The notes under the pieces are model-generated. The model searched no databases. It saw nothing but the letters and a program-made list of their open reading frames with translations, and had not been told where the DNA came from. Positions 1 through 9,869 of a stretch of 64,000 bases of DNA are shown one piece after another. Source of the DNA: Catenuloplanes atrovinosus (GTDB lineage: Bacteria > Actinomycetota > Actinomycetes > Mycobacteriales > Micromonosporaceae); NCBI RefSeq assembly GCF_031458235.1, contig NZ_JAVDYB010000001.1:5194001-5258000 (forward strand), written 5' to 3'. The position numbers and the translations under genes are program-made. The stretch's first letter is position 1, and each line of letters opens with the position of its first letter.

Positions 1-1
1 G

Positions 2-1135
2 GATCTCGACCTGATCCGGGGCCTGGGGCTGAAGTCGTACCGATTCTCGATCTCCTGGCCGCGCGTGCAGCCGGACGGCCGCGGCACGATCAACCAGCGT
101 GGGCTCGACTTCTACCGGCGGCTCGTGGACGGGCTGCTCGAGCGCGGCATCAGCCCGATGGCGACGCTCTACCACTGGGACACCCCGCAGGCGCTGCAGG
201 ACGACGGCGGCTGGGAGAACCGGGACACCGCCTACCGCTTCGCGGAGTACGCGGCCGCGGTCTTCGGCGCGCTGGGCGACACCGTACCCGCCTGGCTGAC
301 CATCAACGAGCCGAAGACCGTGGTGCAGAACGGCTACATCATCGGCCACCACGCGCCCGGCATCCGCGACGAGCCGGTGGCGTACCGGGTCGCGCACCAC
401 CTCGCGCTCGCGCACGGCCTGGGCGTGCAGGCGCTGCGCGCGACCGGCTCCGCGTCCCGGATCGGCGGCGCGCTCAACCTGCACCCGTGCTACGCCGCGG
501 ACGACGACCCGGCCACGCTCGAGCGGGTGCGGCTCTACGACGGGTACGAGAACCGGCTCTACCTCGACCCGATGTTCAAGGGGTACTACCCGGAGGACGT
601 GCTGGCCGACCAGGGGCCGTCGTCGCCGCTGGCCCAGGCCATCCGGGACGGCGACCTCGCGATCATCTCGCAGCCGACCGACATCCTGGCGGTCCAGTAC
701 TACACGCCGATCTACGTGACCACCGACGGCGGCACCGTGCAGAAGTGGCCGACCACCGAGGCCGCCTGGCAGCAGGTCTACCCGCGCGGCATGTACGACA
801 TCCTCACCCGGGTGAGCCGCGACTACGCGCCCGCGTCGATCACCGTGACGGAGAACGGGCTGCCGTGCCCGGACGTGATCGGCGTGGACGGCTCGGTGGA
901 CGACGCGGCCCGGGTCAGCTTCCTCCGTGACCACCTGGCCGAGGCGCACCGCGCGATCCAGGACGGGGTTCCGCTGGAGAGCTACCACGTGTGGTCGCTG
1001 ATGGACAACTTCGAGTGGGAGGCCGGGTACGACCAGCGGTGGGGGCTGGTCTACGTGGACTACCCCACCCAGCGCCGGATTCTCAAGCGCAGCGCCACCT
1101 GGTACCGCCGCGTCATCTCGGACAATTTGCTCTAA
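2..1135 (+). CDS. GH1 family beta-glucosidase (5' end outside window)
   Basis: Glycoside hydrolase family 1 enzyme, expected to hydrolyse beta-glucosides or cellobiose in the cytoplasm by a retaining mechanism. The frame is open from base 2, and the first residues read as the usual GH1 segment ending SYRFSISWPR, so the gene starts upstream of the window. The acid/base glutamate lies in WLTINEP and the nucleophile glutamate in ITVTENG; the motif SLMDNFEW near the C-terminus is also typical. No signal peptide can be judged because the N-terminus is missing. A strong hairpin follows the stop codon, so this is probably the last gene of its transcript. Often such genes sit downstream of sugar ABC permeases, but that cannot be seen here. 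Confidence 0.93.
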   Translation, partial: DLDLIRGLGLKSYRFSISWPRVQPDGRGTINQRGLDFYRRLVDGLLERGISPMATLYHWDTPQALQDDGGWENRDTAYRFAEYAAAVFGALGDTVPAWLTINEPKTVVQNGYIIGHHAPGIRDEPVAYRVAHHLALAHGLGVQALRATGSASRIGGALNLHPCYAADDDPATLERVRLYDGYENRLYLDPMFKGYYPEDVLADQGPSSPLAQAIRDGDLAIISQPTDILAVQYYTPIYVTTDGGTVQKWPTTEAAWQQVYPRGMYDILTRVSRDYAPASITVTENGLPCPDVIGVDGSVDDAARVSFLRDHLAEAHRAIQDGVPLESYHVWSLMDNFEWEAGYDQRWGLVYVDYPTQRRILKRSATWYRRVISDNLL

Positions 1136-1145
1136 GAACCATTCG

Positions 1146-1171
1146 GGGGTACGCCGTGCGCGGCGTACCCC
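1146..1171 (+). terminator. Intrinsic terminator after the GH1 gene
   Basis: Perfect 11-bp stem (GGGGTACGCCG / CGGCGTACCCC) with a TGCG loop, followed by a T-rich stretch (TTATTTGTTCC). It lies 10 bases after the stop codon of the beta-glucosidase gene. Confidence 0.85.
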
Positions 1172-1227
1172 TTATTTGTTCCTTTGCTGGTTTGGTGGGG
1201 TTGCGCGCGCGACGGACACTTGGCCTC

Positions 1228-2822
<1,595 letters not shown>

Positions 2823-2826
<4 letters not shown>

Positions 2827-3215
2827 GTGTGTTGCAGCTCCGCCACCGCCTCGATCTCGATCAGCAGGTCCGGGTGGATCAGCCCGGACACCTCGACCAG
2901 CGAGCTGGCCGGCGGGTTCGCCACGTCCACGAACAGGTCGCGCGCGGCCCGCACGTCCGCCACCGCGGACACGTCGCGCACGAAGTAGGTGAGCTTCACC
3001 AGGTCGGCGAAGGACGCGCCGGCCGCGGCCAGCACCACCCCGAGGTTGTGGAACGTCCGCTCGGCCTGCGCGCGCATGTCGCCCACGCCGACCACCGCGC
3101 CGTCCTCGTCGAACGGCACCTGGCCGGACACGAACAGCAGCCCACCGGCGCGCATGGCGTGGCTGTAACCCGGTGGCGTGGCGAGCGAGGGCGCGTTGAC
3201 CGCTTCAGGCGACAT
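2823..3215 (-). CDS. RidA/YjgF/YER057c/UK114 family protein
   Basis: A 130-residue single-domain protein of the RidA superfamily, which as a family deaminates reactive enamine/imine intermediates of amino-acid metabolism. The segments GGLLFVSGQVPFDEDG and VKLTYFVRD are typical. In catalytically competent RidA an arginine sits in the P-A-R-S segment near the C-terminus; here the matching stretch reads NPPASSLVEV, so that arginine is absent. It therefore probably belongs to one of the Rid subgroups without imine deaminase activity. The start at 3215 gives a normal family length; a longer open frame upstream would overlap the neighbouring SDR gene. Converges with the kinase gene with a 4-bp stop overlap. 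Confidence 0.85.
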
Positions 3216-3281
3216 ACCGGCATCGTACGAATGCGGGCAACGGGGTTTCCGCCGGCCGTGCGGAGCCACTAGAAATATCCT

Positions 3282-4052
3282 ATGCGGACGATCGTGGTCA
3301 CCGGCGGCACGCACGGCATCGGTCAGGGACTCGTCGAGCACTACCGGGCACGCGGCGACCGGGTCATCGCGATCGGCAGCACCGCCGTGCCCGGCGACGA
3401 CACGATCCGGGCCGACCTGACCGAGGCGGAGACGGTCCGCGGGCTGGCCGGCGCGCTGCCCGAGCGCATCGACGCGCTGGTCATGTCCGCGTTCCGGTAC
3501 AGCCCGGTGCGGGCGGAGACGGCGGCCGGCCTGGAGTACACGTTCGCGCTCTACGTGCTGAGCCGGTTCCTGCTGGTGGAGGCGCTGCTACCGGCGCTGG
3601 AGCGGGCGCCCTCGCCGGTGATCCTCAGCCTGTGCGGGAGCGGCGCCGGGCGCCCGCCGCGCTGGGACGACCTCCAGTCGCGGCGCGGTCGCTTCCGCGC
3701 GCTCGACACCACGCTGCGCGGCGCCTACGCCAACGACCTGCTGGGCACGGCGTTCCCGATCGAGCACCCCTCGGCCCGTACCCGATATGTGCTCTACAAC
3801 CCGACGATGGTCGACACCGGGCTGTCCCGCGCCTTCGACGGGCCGACGAAGGTGCTGGTGGACGTGGCGTCCCGGCTGTTCGCCACGCCGGTCCCGCGGG
3901 CGCTCCCGCCGATCGTCCGGCTGATCGACGCGCCGCCGGACGCACCGGTCACCGCGTTCCGGGCCGGCCGCCCGACCCGGGTGGCGCGCGGCGCCGACGA
4001 TCCGGCGTCCGCGCTGCGGCTCACCGCCGCGCTGCGCGCGCTGGCGCCGTGA
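3282..4052 (+). CDS. SDR family NAD(P)-binding protein, catalytic YxxxK not seen
   Basis: A 256-residue Rossmann-fold protein of the short-chain dehydrogenase/reductase superfamily. The cofactor loop TGGTHGIG lies at residues 7-14, and the Ser-strand is recognisable as VILSLCGSG. The usual catalytic Tyr-x-x-x-Lys is not found: the matching helix reads GAYANDLLG, with Tyr but no Lys four residues later. The later segment YVLYNPTMVDTGLSRAF fits the usual PGxVxT loop region. It may be a divergent reductase or a non-catalytic NAD(P)-binding protein; the substrate cannot be inferred. It is divergent from the RidA gene and followed by a hairpin shared with the Roadblock gene. Confidence 0.8.
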   Translation: MRTIVVTGGTHGIGQGLVEHYRARGDRVIAIGSTAVPGDDTIRADLTEAETVRGLAGALPERIDALVMSAFRYSPVRAETAAGLEYTFALYVLSRFLLVEALLPALERAPSPVILSLCGSGAGRPPRWDDLQSRRGRFRALDTTLRGAYANDLLGTAFPIEHPSARTRYVLYNPTMVDTGLSRAFDGPTKVLVDVASRLFATPVPRALPPIVRLIDAPPDAPVTAFRAGRPTRVARGADDPASALRLTAALRALAP

Positions 4053-4057
4053 CGGCC

Positions 4058-4087
4058 GCCGCCGCCGGAGCACGCACCGGCGGCGGC
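4058..4087. terminator. Bidirectional hairpin between convergent genes
   Basis: Perfect 11-bp GC stem (GCCGCCGCCGG / CCGGCGGCGGC) with an 8-base loop, between the stop of the SDR gene and the stop of the Roadblock gene. No T tract, as is usual in high-GC actinomycetes. Confidence 0.6.
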
Positions 4088-4100
4088 ACCGTGCGGTGAC

Positions 4101-4523
4101 TCAGAACGGCAGGGAGCCCTGGAGCTCCGCGCGCAGCGCCGGCGTGAGCATCTCGCCGGTCTGCTTGGCCAGCCGCGCCATCTCGTAGCCGACCACGCCG
4201 ATGTCCGCCTCGCGGACCGCCAGCGTGGCGAGGATCGAACCGTCGCGGATGCTCATCACCAGCAGGAAGCCGCGGCCCATCTCGACCACGGTCTGCTTGA
4301 CGATGTCACCGTCGAACATGGTGGCCGCGCCTTGCGTGATGCTGTACAGGCCGGACGTGACCGCGGCCAGCTTGTCCGCGTGGTCGCGGGGCAGCCCGTC
4401 GGACACGGCGAGAAGCAGGCCGTCGGAGGAGACCACGATCGCGTGGGCGACACCGGGGACCCGCTGGGCGAACGCGTCGACCAGCCAGCTCAGGTCGCGC
4501 GCCTCCTGGCTCAGCACGGTCAT
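4101..4523 (-). CDS. Roadblock/LC7 domain protein (CvnB-like)
   Basis: A 140-residue Roadblock/LC7 protein, the second component of actinobacterial conservons, which couple a sensor-kinase-like protein to a small GTPase. The opening LSWLVDAFAQRVPGVAHA and the following VVSSDGLLLAVSDG are characteristic of the family. Its ATG overlaps the TGA of the upstream kinase gene as ATGA, which indicates translational coupling, so the two products probably work as one unit. The usual downstream members, a DUF742 protein (CvnC) and a GTPase (CvnD), are absent; the next gene is convergent and unrelated. Confidence 0.92.
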   Translation of the reverse strand: MTVLSQEARDLSWLVDAFAQRVPGVAHAIVVSSDGLLLAVSDGLPRDHADKLAAVTSGLYSITQGAATMFDGDIVKQTVVEMGRGFLLVMSIRDGSILATLAVREADIGVVGYEMARLAKQTGEMLTPALRAELQGSLPF

Positions 4524-7500
4524 TGACTGTCTCCCTCCCACCGGATCGCCGTGTGCGACCCGGTGTTCTCTGTTTCCTCGGTCTCAGCGGCGCGGATGCC
4601 GCTGTAGAACCTGCTGAGCGTCGTTCCGGTCGCCTCCGGATCCAGCTCCGCGACCTTGCGTTCGGGCGCGCGCCCGGCCGGGGCGGGTGTGCCCTGACCG
4701 TCGGGGAGCTGGGCCATCGGGACCCGCATGGGAAGGCCGGCCGAGTTGGTGCCGCCGGTGACCGGCGCTGCCGGGGCGGCCGGCGCGCGGTCCAGGGCGG
4801 TGGTGCCGCCGGTCGGCTTGCCGGCGCCGGACCGGTTCCACCAGGTGCCGCCACCGGACGCACCGCTGGCCGCGCCGAGCACGTCCTCGGCGCGGATCGG
4901 CCGGGCCGGTCGCGGCGCCGCGGCCACCGGGTACTCCCCGCTGGACTCGGCCGCGCGGCGCCCGCTGAACGCGTCGTACGCGGACGGCATCGCGAACGCG
5001 CCCGAGTCGGACGGCCCGGGGGCGGGCGGATCGGCGGCGGCGCGGGAACCGTACACCGGGTATCCGCCGGACTCCTCCGGTCCCGCCGGGGCGAACGTGG
5101 GCTCCGCGGGGTACGGCGTGAGCTCCGGCCGCGCCACGACGCCGGCCGCGGCCGAGCCGTAGACCGCGCCGGTGGTCCGTACCGCCTCGGTGGGCGCCGG
5201 ACCCGGCGGCGTCGGCACCGCCGGGATGGTGCCCCCGGTGCGCTGCTTCGGCACCAGCGGCAGCGGCCCGGTCCCGGCCGAGTCGAAGAAGGTGGCGATC
5301 TCCGGCCGGGGCTGTCCACCGGCCGGTCGCGGCGACGGGCGGATCGCGCGCGGTGCCGGTGGCTGGTTCAGCCGCAGGTCGACCGGGGGCCGCGGCGGCA
5401 GCTGCGCCGCGGCGGCGGACCGGTAGCCGGTGGACGGCACCGCGGAGACCGGCGCGGCCGGCATCACGGTCCCGGACACCACGCCGGCCGCCTCGAAACC
5501 GGACGGCACCAGTTCACGCGGGCCGGGCATGACCGGCGGCCCGCCCGGTGCCGTGTAGACCGCGGGCAGCGCGGGCGCGGCGCCGGACGCGGGCAGCGCC
5601 ATCGGCGCGCTCGCCTGCAACGCCGGGACCTGGGTGGACGGGCCGCGCAGCGCGCCCTCCGCGGGCGCCTCGGTGAGCACGGACGGCGGCAGCCACACGG
5701 TGGCGACCACGCCGCGCTCGCCGGAGCGCAGGCTCACCCGGATGCCGTGCCGGGCCGCGAGGTGGCTGACCACGAAGAGGCCCATCCGCTCGGACGCGGC
5801 CACGTCGACCGCGGGCGGCTCGGCGAGCAGCTGGTTGAGCTCCTGCACGGTGCCGGGCGTCATGCCGAGGCCGTCGTCGACCACCTCCAGCACGACGGTG
5901 CCGTCCGCGGCGAGCCGGCCGGAGAGGCGCACGACCGTGCTGGGCGGGCTGAACGCGGCGGCGTTGTCGAGCAGCTCGGCGAGCAGGTGCACGACGTCCG
6001 CGACCGCGTGGCCCATCACGTGCACGCCGTCGGGCGCGTCGTGCCGTACCCGGGTGTAGTCCTCGATCTCCGCGGTGGAGGCGAGCACGACCGCGGAGAG
6101 GGCCACCGGGTCCCGCCACCGGCGGGCGTTGTCGGAACCGGCTAGGACCAGCAGGTTCTCGTCGTTGCGGCGCATGCGGGCGGCGAGGTGGTCCAGCTTG
6201 AACAGGTTGGTCAGCTGGTCCGGGTCGCTCTCCTCGCGCTCCAGCTCGTCGAGCAGTTCCAGCTGGCGCTCGACCAGCACCTGGCTGCGGCGGGCGAGGT
6301 TGACGAACATGGCGTTGACGTTGCGCCGCATGGACGCCTGCTCGCGCGCGACGTCGACGGCGCTGCGGTGGACCGCGACGAACGCGCGGGCCACCTCGCC
6401 GATCTCGTCGCGGCCCCGGATCTGCGAGTCACCGACCGAGATGTCCGGAATACCACGTTGGACCGATCGGAGCCGTTCCAGCGTCTCGGGCAGCTCGGTC
6501 TGGGCGACCTTGAGCGCCTGCTCGCGGAGGCGCTTCAGCGGCCGGACGATGGACGTGCCGATGGCCAGCGACGCGGTGATCGCGGCAAGCAGGATGACCA
6601 GGATCGCGGCCGCGCTGATCACGGTGCTGCGGGTCTGCGCGCCGGACGCCTCGTCGACCGCGGCGATGCCGTCCCGGACGATCTCGTCCTCCACCGCGCC
6701 CACCACGGCCTGGCGCCGCTCGCTGGCGGTCCACCAGTCGTCCGCGGCCGGGAACTCACCGCTGGAGTTCAGCGTGATGGACTCCAGCCGCGTGTAGTCC
6801 AGCGCGGCCTGGTCGCGGGTGGTCGCCTCGTACGCCGCGATCTGCTCCGGCGTCCCCGCCACGCGCAGCTCGCGGACCGCGTCGACCAGCTCGCCGCGGA
6901 GCGCGCTGTACTCGTCGAGGTCGCCCTCGGCGTATCCGGCCGCCTTGCCCTCCGCGGGCTTCGCGGCCCGGAAGATGATCGCGCGCTGCCGGGCCAGGAT
7001 CTCCTTGATCTCGGCCATCTCCAGCTGACGTTGCAGCGCGACGCCGAGCTCGGGCCGGTCGGAGCCGGCGGTCGGCGCGCCGAGCAGCGCGATCAGCGAG
7101 GTGATCGCGCGGGTGTACGAGTCGTCGACGGTCTTGATGTAGCCGGGGAAGTCGACGGTCGAGTCGGCCATGGCGTCGGCGAGCGAGGTGCGCAGCCGGG
7201 CCGTCGCCTCGACCGCGCCCATCGTGTCCGTGTACGACGCCTGCCAGGCGGAGGTGCCGTTCACTTCGCCGCCGGCCGCGCGCAGCGCCGCGACGGACGC
7301 GTCGGTGGCGGCGTAGTACTCCGCCATCGCGGCCTGCACCAGCGACGGGCGGCGGAACACGGCGGACAGGTCCTTCTGCGGGTTCACCTCGCCGATGGTC
7401 CGGTCGCGCTCGGACTGCAGGTCCTCGATCACGGCGGTGATCTGCGGGGCCAGCCGCGCCTCCCGCGCGTACTGGGCCAGGTCCATGCTCCGGCGCACGG

Positions 7501-7687
7501 AGTCGGTGACCTGCACGGCGGCAACCAGCAGGAACGCCACCGAGGGAATGATGAGCACCGCCACGATCTTGGTCCGGATCGGCCAGTCCTCGACACGCAG
7601 CCGCGACCCACCAAAGCGGGAACCGCGGCGGCGCCGGTCTGAAGGGGACGCCGATCGACGCGACGCACCCGTGGCAGCAGCCACCAC
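4520..7687 (-). CDS. NIT/HAMP-domain sensor kinase-like protein (CvnA-like)
   Basis: A 1055-residue membrane sensor. After a short basic N-terminus there is a membrane segment at about 38-60, then an extracellular nitrate/nitrite-sensor (NIT) type helical domain to about 350, a second membrane helix at about 352-375, a HAMP linker, and a histidine-kinase-type ATPase domain with the N-box ELLDNAAAFSPP near residue 570 and the G-box DDGLGM. I see no clear phospho-acceptor H-box; conservon kinases are divergent there. Residues beyond about 665 form a long Pro/Ala/Gly-rich, probably disordered tail. It is co-translated with the Roadblock protein. A ligand (nitrate, nitrite or other small anion) is only inferred from the NIT family. 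Confidence 0.9.
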   Translation of the reverse strand: MVAAATGASRRSASPSDRRRRGSRFGGSRLRVEDWPIRTKIVAVLIIPSVAFLLVAAVQVTDSVRRSMDLAQYAREARLAPQITAVIEDLQSERDRTIGEVNPQKDLSAVFRRPSLVQAAMAEYYAATDASVAALRAAGGEVNGTSAWQASYTDTMGAVEATARLRTSLADAMADSTVDFPGYIKTVDDSYTRAITSLIALLGAPTAGSDRPELGVALQRQLEMAEIKEILARQRAIIFRAAKPAEGKAAGYAEGDLDEYSALRGELVDAVRELRVAGTPEQIAAYEATTRDQAALDYTRLESITLNSSGEFPAADDWWTASERRQAVVGAVEDEIVRDGIAAVDEASGAQTRSTVISAAAILVILLAAITASLAIGTSIVRPLKRLREQALKVAQTELPETLERLRSVQRGIPDISVGDSQIRGRDEIGEVARAFVAVHRSAVDVAREQASMRRNVNAMFVNLARRSQVLVERQLELLDELEREESDPDQLTNLFKLDHLAARMRRNDENLLVLAGSDNARRWRDPVALSAVVLASTAEIEDYTRVRHDAPDGVHVMGHAVADVVHLLAELLDNAAAFSPPSTVVRLSGRLAADGTVVLEVVDDGLGMTPGTVQELNQLLAEPPAVDVAASERMGLFVVSHLAARHGIRVSLRSGERGVVATVWLPPSVLTEAPAEGALRGPSTQVPALQASAPMALPASGAAPALPAVYTAPGGPPVMPGPRELVPSGFEAAGVVSGTVMPAAPVSAVPSTGYRSAAAAQLPPRPPVDLRLNQPPAPRAIRPSPRPAGGQPRPEIATFFDSAGTGPLPLVPKQRTGGTIPAVPTPPGPAPTEAVRTTGAVYGSAAAGVVARPELTPYPAEPTFAPAGPEESGGYPVYGSRAAADPPAPGPSDSGAFAMPSAYDAFSGRRAAESSGEYPVAAAPRPARPIRAEDVLGAASGASGGGTWWNRSGAGKPTGGTTALDRAPAAPAAPVTGGTNSAGLPMRVPMAQLPDGQGTPAPAGRAPERKVAELDPEATGTTLSRFYSGIRAAETEETENTGSHTAIRWEGDSQ

Positions 7688-7839
7688 ACCTCCTGAGGTT
7701 CTCCGGTGTGAGGGGGGTGAACACCGAAGATGATCACATCCAAGCAGGTGAGGGCGGGAATCCCAATACGCGTGCTCGGACGGTTATCTGCGACCGCCAG
7801 TGTGGCCGACGCGCCGGTGACGAAGTCGCCGATGGGCCA
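7688..7839. promoter_or_regulatory. Upstream region of the CvnA-like gene
   Basis: 152 bases between the start of the CvnA-like gene and the stop of the FGGY kinase gene, which is transcribed on the same strand. It must hold the promoter of the signalling pair. The segment at about 7720-7790 is visibly less GC-rich than its surroundings, but I cannot assign boxes. Confidence 0.35.
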
Positions 7840-9186
7840 TCATCCGTTCGGGTGATCCGCCAGCAGGATCATCGCCGCGCCGACGGCACCGACCTCCGGG
7901 TTCTCCACCGCCTCCACCCGGCGCGGCGCCAGCGCGGACGCGAACGCGCGCCGCCACCACGCGGACGCCGCGACCGCGCCGCCGCCCAGCCGCACGTCGA
8001 CCGCACGGCCGACAGTGGACTCAAGAACGGCCAGGTCAGTAGCGATCTGTGCGCAGACGCCGTCCATCAGCGCGGCCAGGATCTGCGGCCCGGTGGTGGT
8101 CAGCCCGAGCCCGCCGAGCCGGCCCTCGCCGGGCGGCGTCATGCCCGGCGGCCGGTCGCCGCCGAACCGCGGGTCGGCCCAGACGCCGACCCGGCCCGGG
8201 ACGATCTCGTCGAGCGCCGCGTCCAGCGCGTCGCCCTCGGGCAGCAGCAGCGCGCGCTGCGCCCAGGCGAAGAGGTTGCCGCCGCCGGAGTACGCGCGGC
8301 CGGTCACGATCCGCGTGTGGTCCAGCCGGTACCGCCACAGCTGGGACGGCAGCGGCGGCATCGGCGCGCCGGCCGGCACCTCCTGCGCCACCCGCACGGC
8401 CGCGGACGTGCCCACCGTGATCGCCGCCCGGGACGCGTCGCCGGCGCCGGAGCCGACATTGGACGCGGCGCCGTCCCCGTACGGCGCGGCCCACTCCGCC
8501 TTCGCCAGCGCGGGCCAGCGGCCGGCGTACTCCGCGCGCAGCCGCCCGCGCCAGCCCGGCCCGGCCAGCGTGGGCAGCTCCTTCTCGCGCGCGCCGGCCA
8601 GCGACAGCGCCTCCGCGTCCCAGGTCTGCGCGCTCAGGTCCAGCACGCCGGCGCCGGAGGCCTGGGAGACGGAGATCGGCCCCTCGCCGAGCAGCGCGGA
8701 CCAGACGTACTCGCCCAGGCCGGTGAACGCGGCCGGCGCGGTGCCGGACCGCTCGCGCAGCCACGGGATGCGCACGGTCCAGTAGAGCGGGTGCCACCAG
8801 GCGCCGGTCCGGTGGTGGAACGCGGCCTCGTCGGCCGGCCCGGTCGCGGTCTCGGGCGCGCGTGGGCGGGTGTCCAGCCAGGCCAGCACCGGGCCGAGCG
8901 GCTTGCCCGCGGCGTCCAGCGGGAGGATCGAGTGCCACTGCGCGCTGGCCGCGACGTGCGTGACGCCGTCCAGCCGGCCGGCGGCGTGCAGCTCGTCGAC
9001 GCACTCGATCAGCGCGGCGAGGTAGGCCTGGGCGTCGAGCGTGGCGGCACCGTCGTCGTCCACCGTGGGCGACTGCTTGCGGCGGGCGAGCGCGCCCGGC
9101 ACCGGCACGGCGTGGGCGTCCAGCACCAGCGCACGCACCGAGGACGTGCCGAGGTCGAAGGCGAGGATGTTTCCGAGAGGCGTCAT
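7840..9186 (-). CDS. FGGY-family carbohydrate kinase (gluconokinase-like)
   Basis: A 448-residue two-lobed sugar kinase of the FGGY family, which uses ATP to phosphorylate a sugar, polyol or sugar acid in the cytoplasm. The N-terminal phosphate-1 motif is AFDLGTSSVRALVLD. The following segment AASAQWHSILPLD resembles gluconate/xylulose kinases, and the second lobe has TVGTSAAVRVAQ and LGGGAVAASAWWRRAFASAL. The length is somewhat below the usual 480-500 residues. The protein resembles gluconokinases most closely in the QWHS segment, but substrate assignment from sequence alone is weak. It stands alone; the ClpP-like gene lies upstream on the same strand with only 25 bases between them, so they may be co-transcribed. 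Confidence 0.85.
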   Translation of the reverse strand: MTPLGNILAFDLGTSSVRALVLDAHAVPVPGALARRKQSPTVDDDGAATLDAQAYLAALIECVDELHAAGRLDGVTHVAASAQWHSILPLDAAGKPLGPVLAWLDTRPRAPETATGPADEAAFHHRTGAWWHPLYWTVRIPWLRERSGTAPAAFTGLGEYVWSALLGEGPISVSQASGAGVLDLSAQTWDAEALSLAGAREKELPTLAGPGWRGRLRAEYAGRWPALAKAEWAAPYGDGAASNVGSGAGDASRAAITVGTSAAVRVAQEVPAGAPMPPLPSQLWRYRLDHTRIVTGRAYSGGGNLFAWAQRALLLPEGDALDAALDEIVPGRVGVWADPRFGGDRPPGMTPPGEGRLGGLGLTTTGPQILAALMDGVCAQIATDLAVLESTVGRAVDVRLGGGAVAASAWWRRAFASALAPRRVEAVENPEVGAVGAAMILLADHPNG

Positions 9187-9211
9187 CGCCCGTACCGTAC
9201 CCAGTTATGGG

Positions 9212-9808
9212 TCAGGGTTTGCCGACGATCTCGTGCAGCAGGCCGTAGTCGCGCGCCTCCGCCGCGGTCAGCATCCGCCCGGCGCTCAGGTCGTCCTCGA
9301 TCCGGTGCCGGGTCTGCCCGGTCGCCTCGGCCAGCCGCACGGCGAGTTCCTCCAGCTCACGGAGGTATTGACCGGCCGCCGCGGTGACCTGCTCGGTGGT
9401 GCCGGAGGTGGCCGTCGCGTGCGGCTCGGAGAGCTTGATCCGCGCGTGCCGGTAGCCCAGCCGGCGCTGCGCCGCGGCCAGCAGCGCGAGCGCGGCGCCG
9501 CCCGCCTCGGACGTGACCACCACGTGCACCGGCGAGCGCATCGCGTCCATCGCGTCGACCACCGCGAACGCGGCCGCCAGCTCGCCGTCCGGCGCGGCCA
9601 GGTGGATCTGCACCGGCGCGTCGCCGGCCGAGTCGAGGCTGAACAGCGCGGCCGCGGCCTGGGTCGCGGCCGGCTGGGTGATCCGCCCGCGCACCATCAC
9701 GATCCGCTGGTCGAAGAGCCGCTCCTCGAGCCAGGGGCTCAGACCCTGATGCGGGTACGGTCCGGGCTCGTCCGGCCGGCCGGGCTGCCACCGATGGGGA
9801 TCGCTCAC
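9212..9808 (-). CDS. ClpP-like protein lacking the Ser-His-Asp triad
   Basis: A 198-residue protein with the ClpP fold signature: DQRIVMVRGRI, the strand VHVVVTSEAGGAALALLAAA and the C-terminal TAAEARDYGLLHEIV. By alignment with E. coli ClpP, the nucleophile serine is replaced by Gly104 (S-E-A-G-G in place of G-Q-A-A-S), the catalytic histidine by Ser127 (LSEP for IHQP) and the catalytic aspartate by Gly177. It should therefore not be a peptidase. By analogy with ClpR subunits of cyanobacteria and plastids it could be a structural partner of active ClpP rings, but I see no direct evidence. Residue 130 is a His close to the lost one, so an unusual re-arranged site is not formally excluded. Confidence 0.85.
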   Translation of the reverse strand: MSDPHRWQPGRPDEPGPYPHQGLSPWLEERLFDQRIVMVRGRITQPAATQAAAALFSLDSAGDAPVQIHLAAPDGELAAAFAVVDAMDAMRSPVHVVVTSEAGGAALALLAAAQRRLGYRHARIKLSEPHATATSGTTEQVTAAAGQYLRELEELAVRLAEATGQTRHRIEDDLSAGRMLTAAEARDYGLLHEIVGKP

Positions 9809-9869
9809 CCCTTCTGTATAGCCGTCACGCCCCCACCACGCCGACCGGTTACGCCACGGGCAGAGCGGG

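Noticed and set aside
9212-9808. Active ClpP peptidase
   Set aside because: None of the three catalytic residues is present in alignment with E. coli ClpP.
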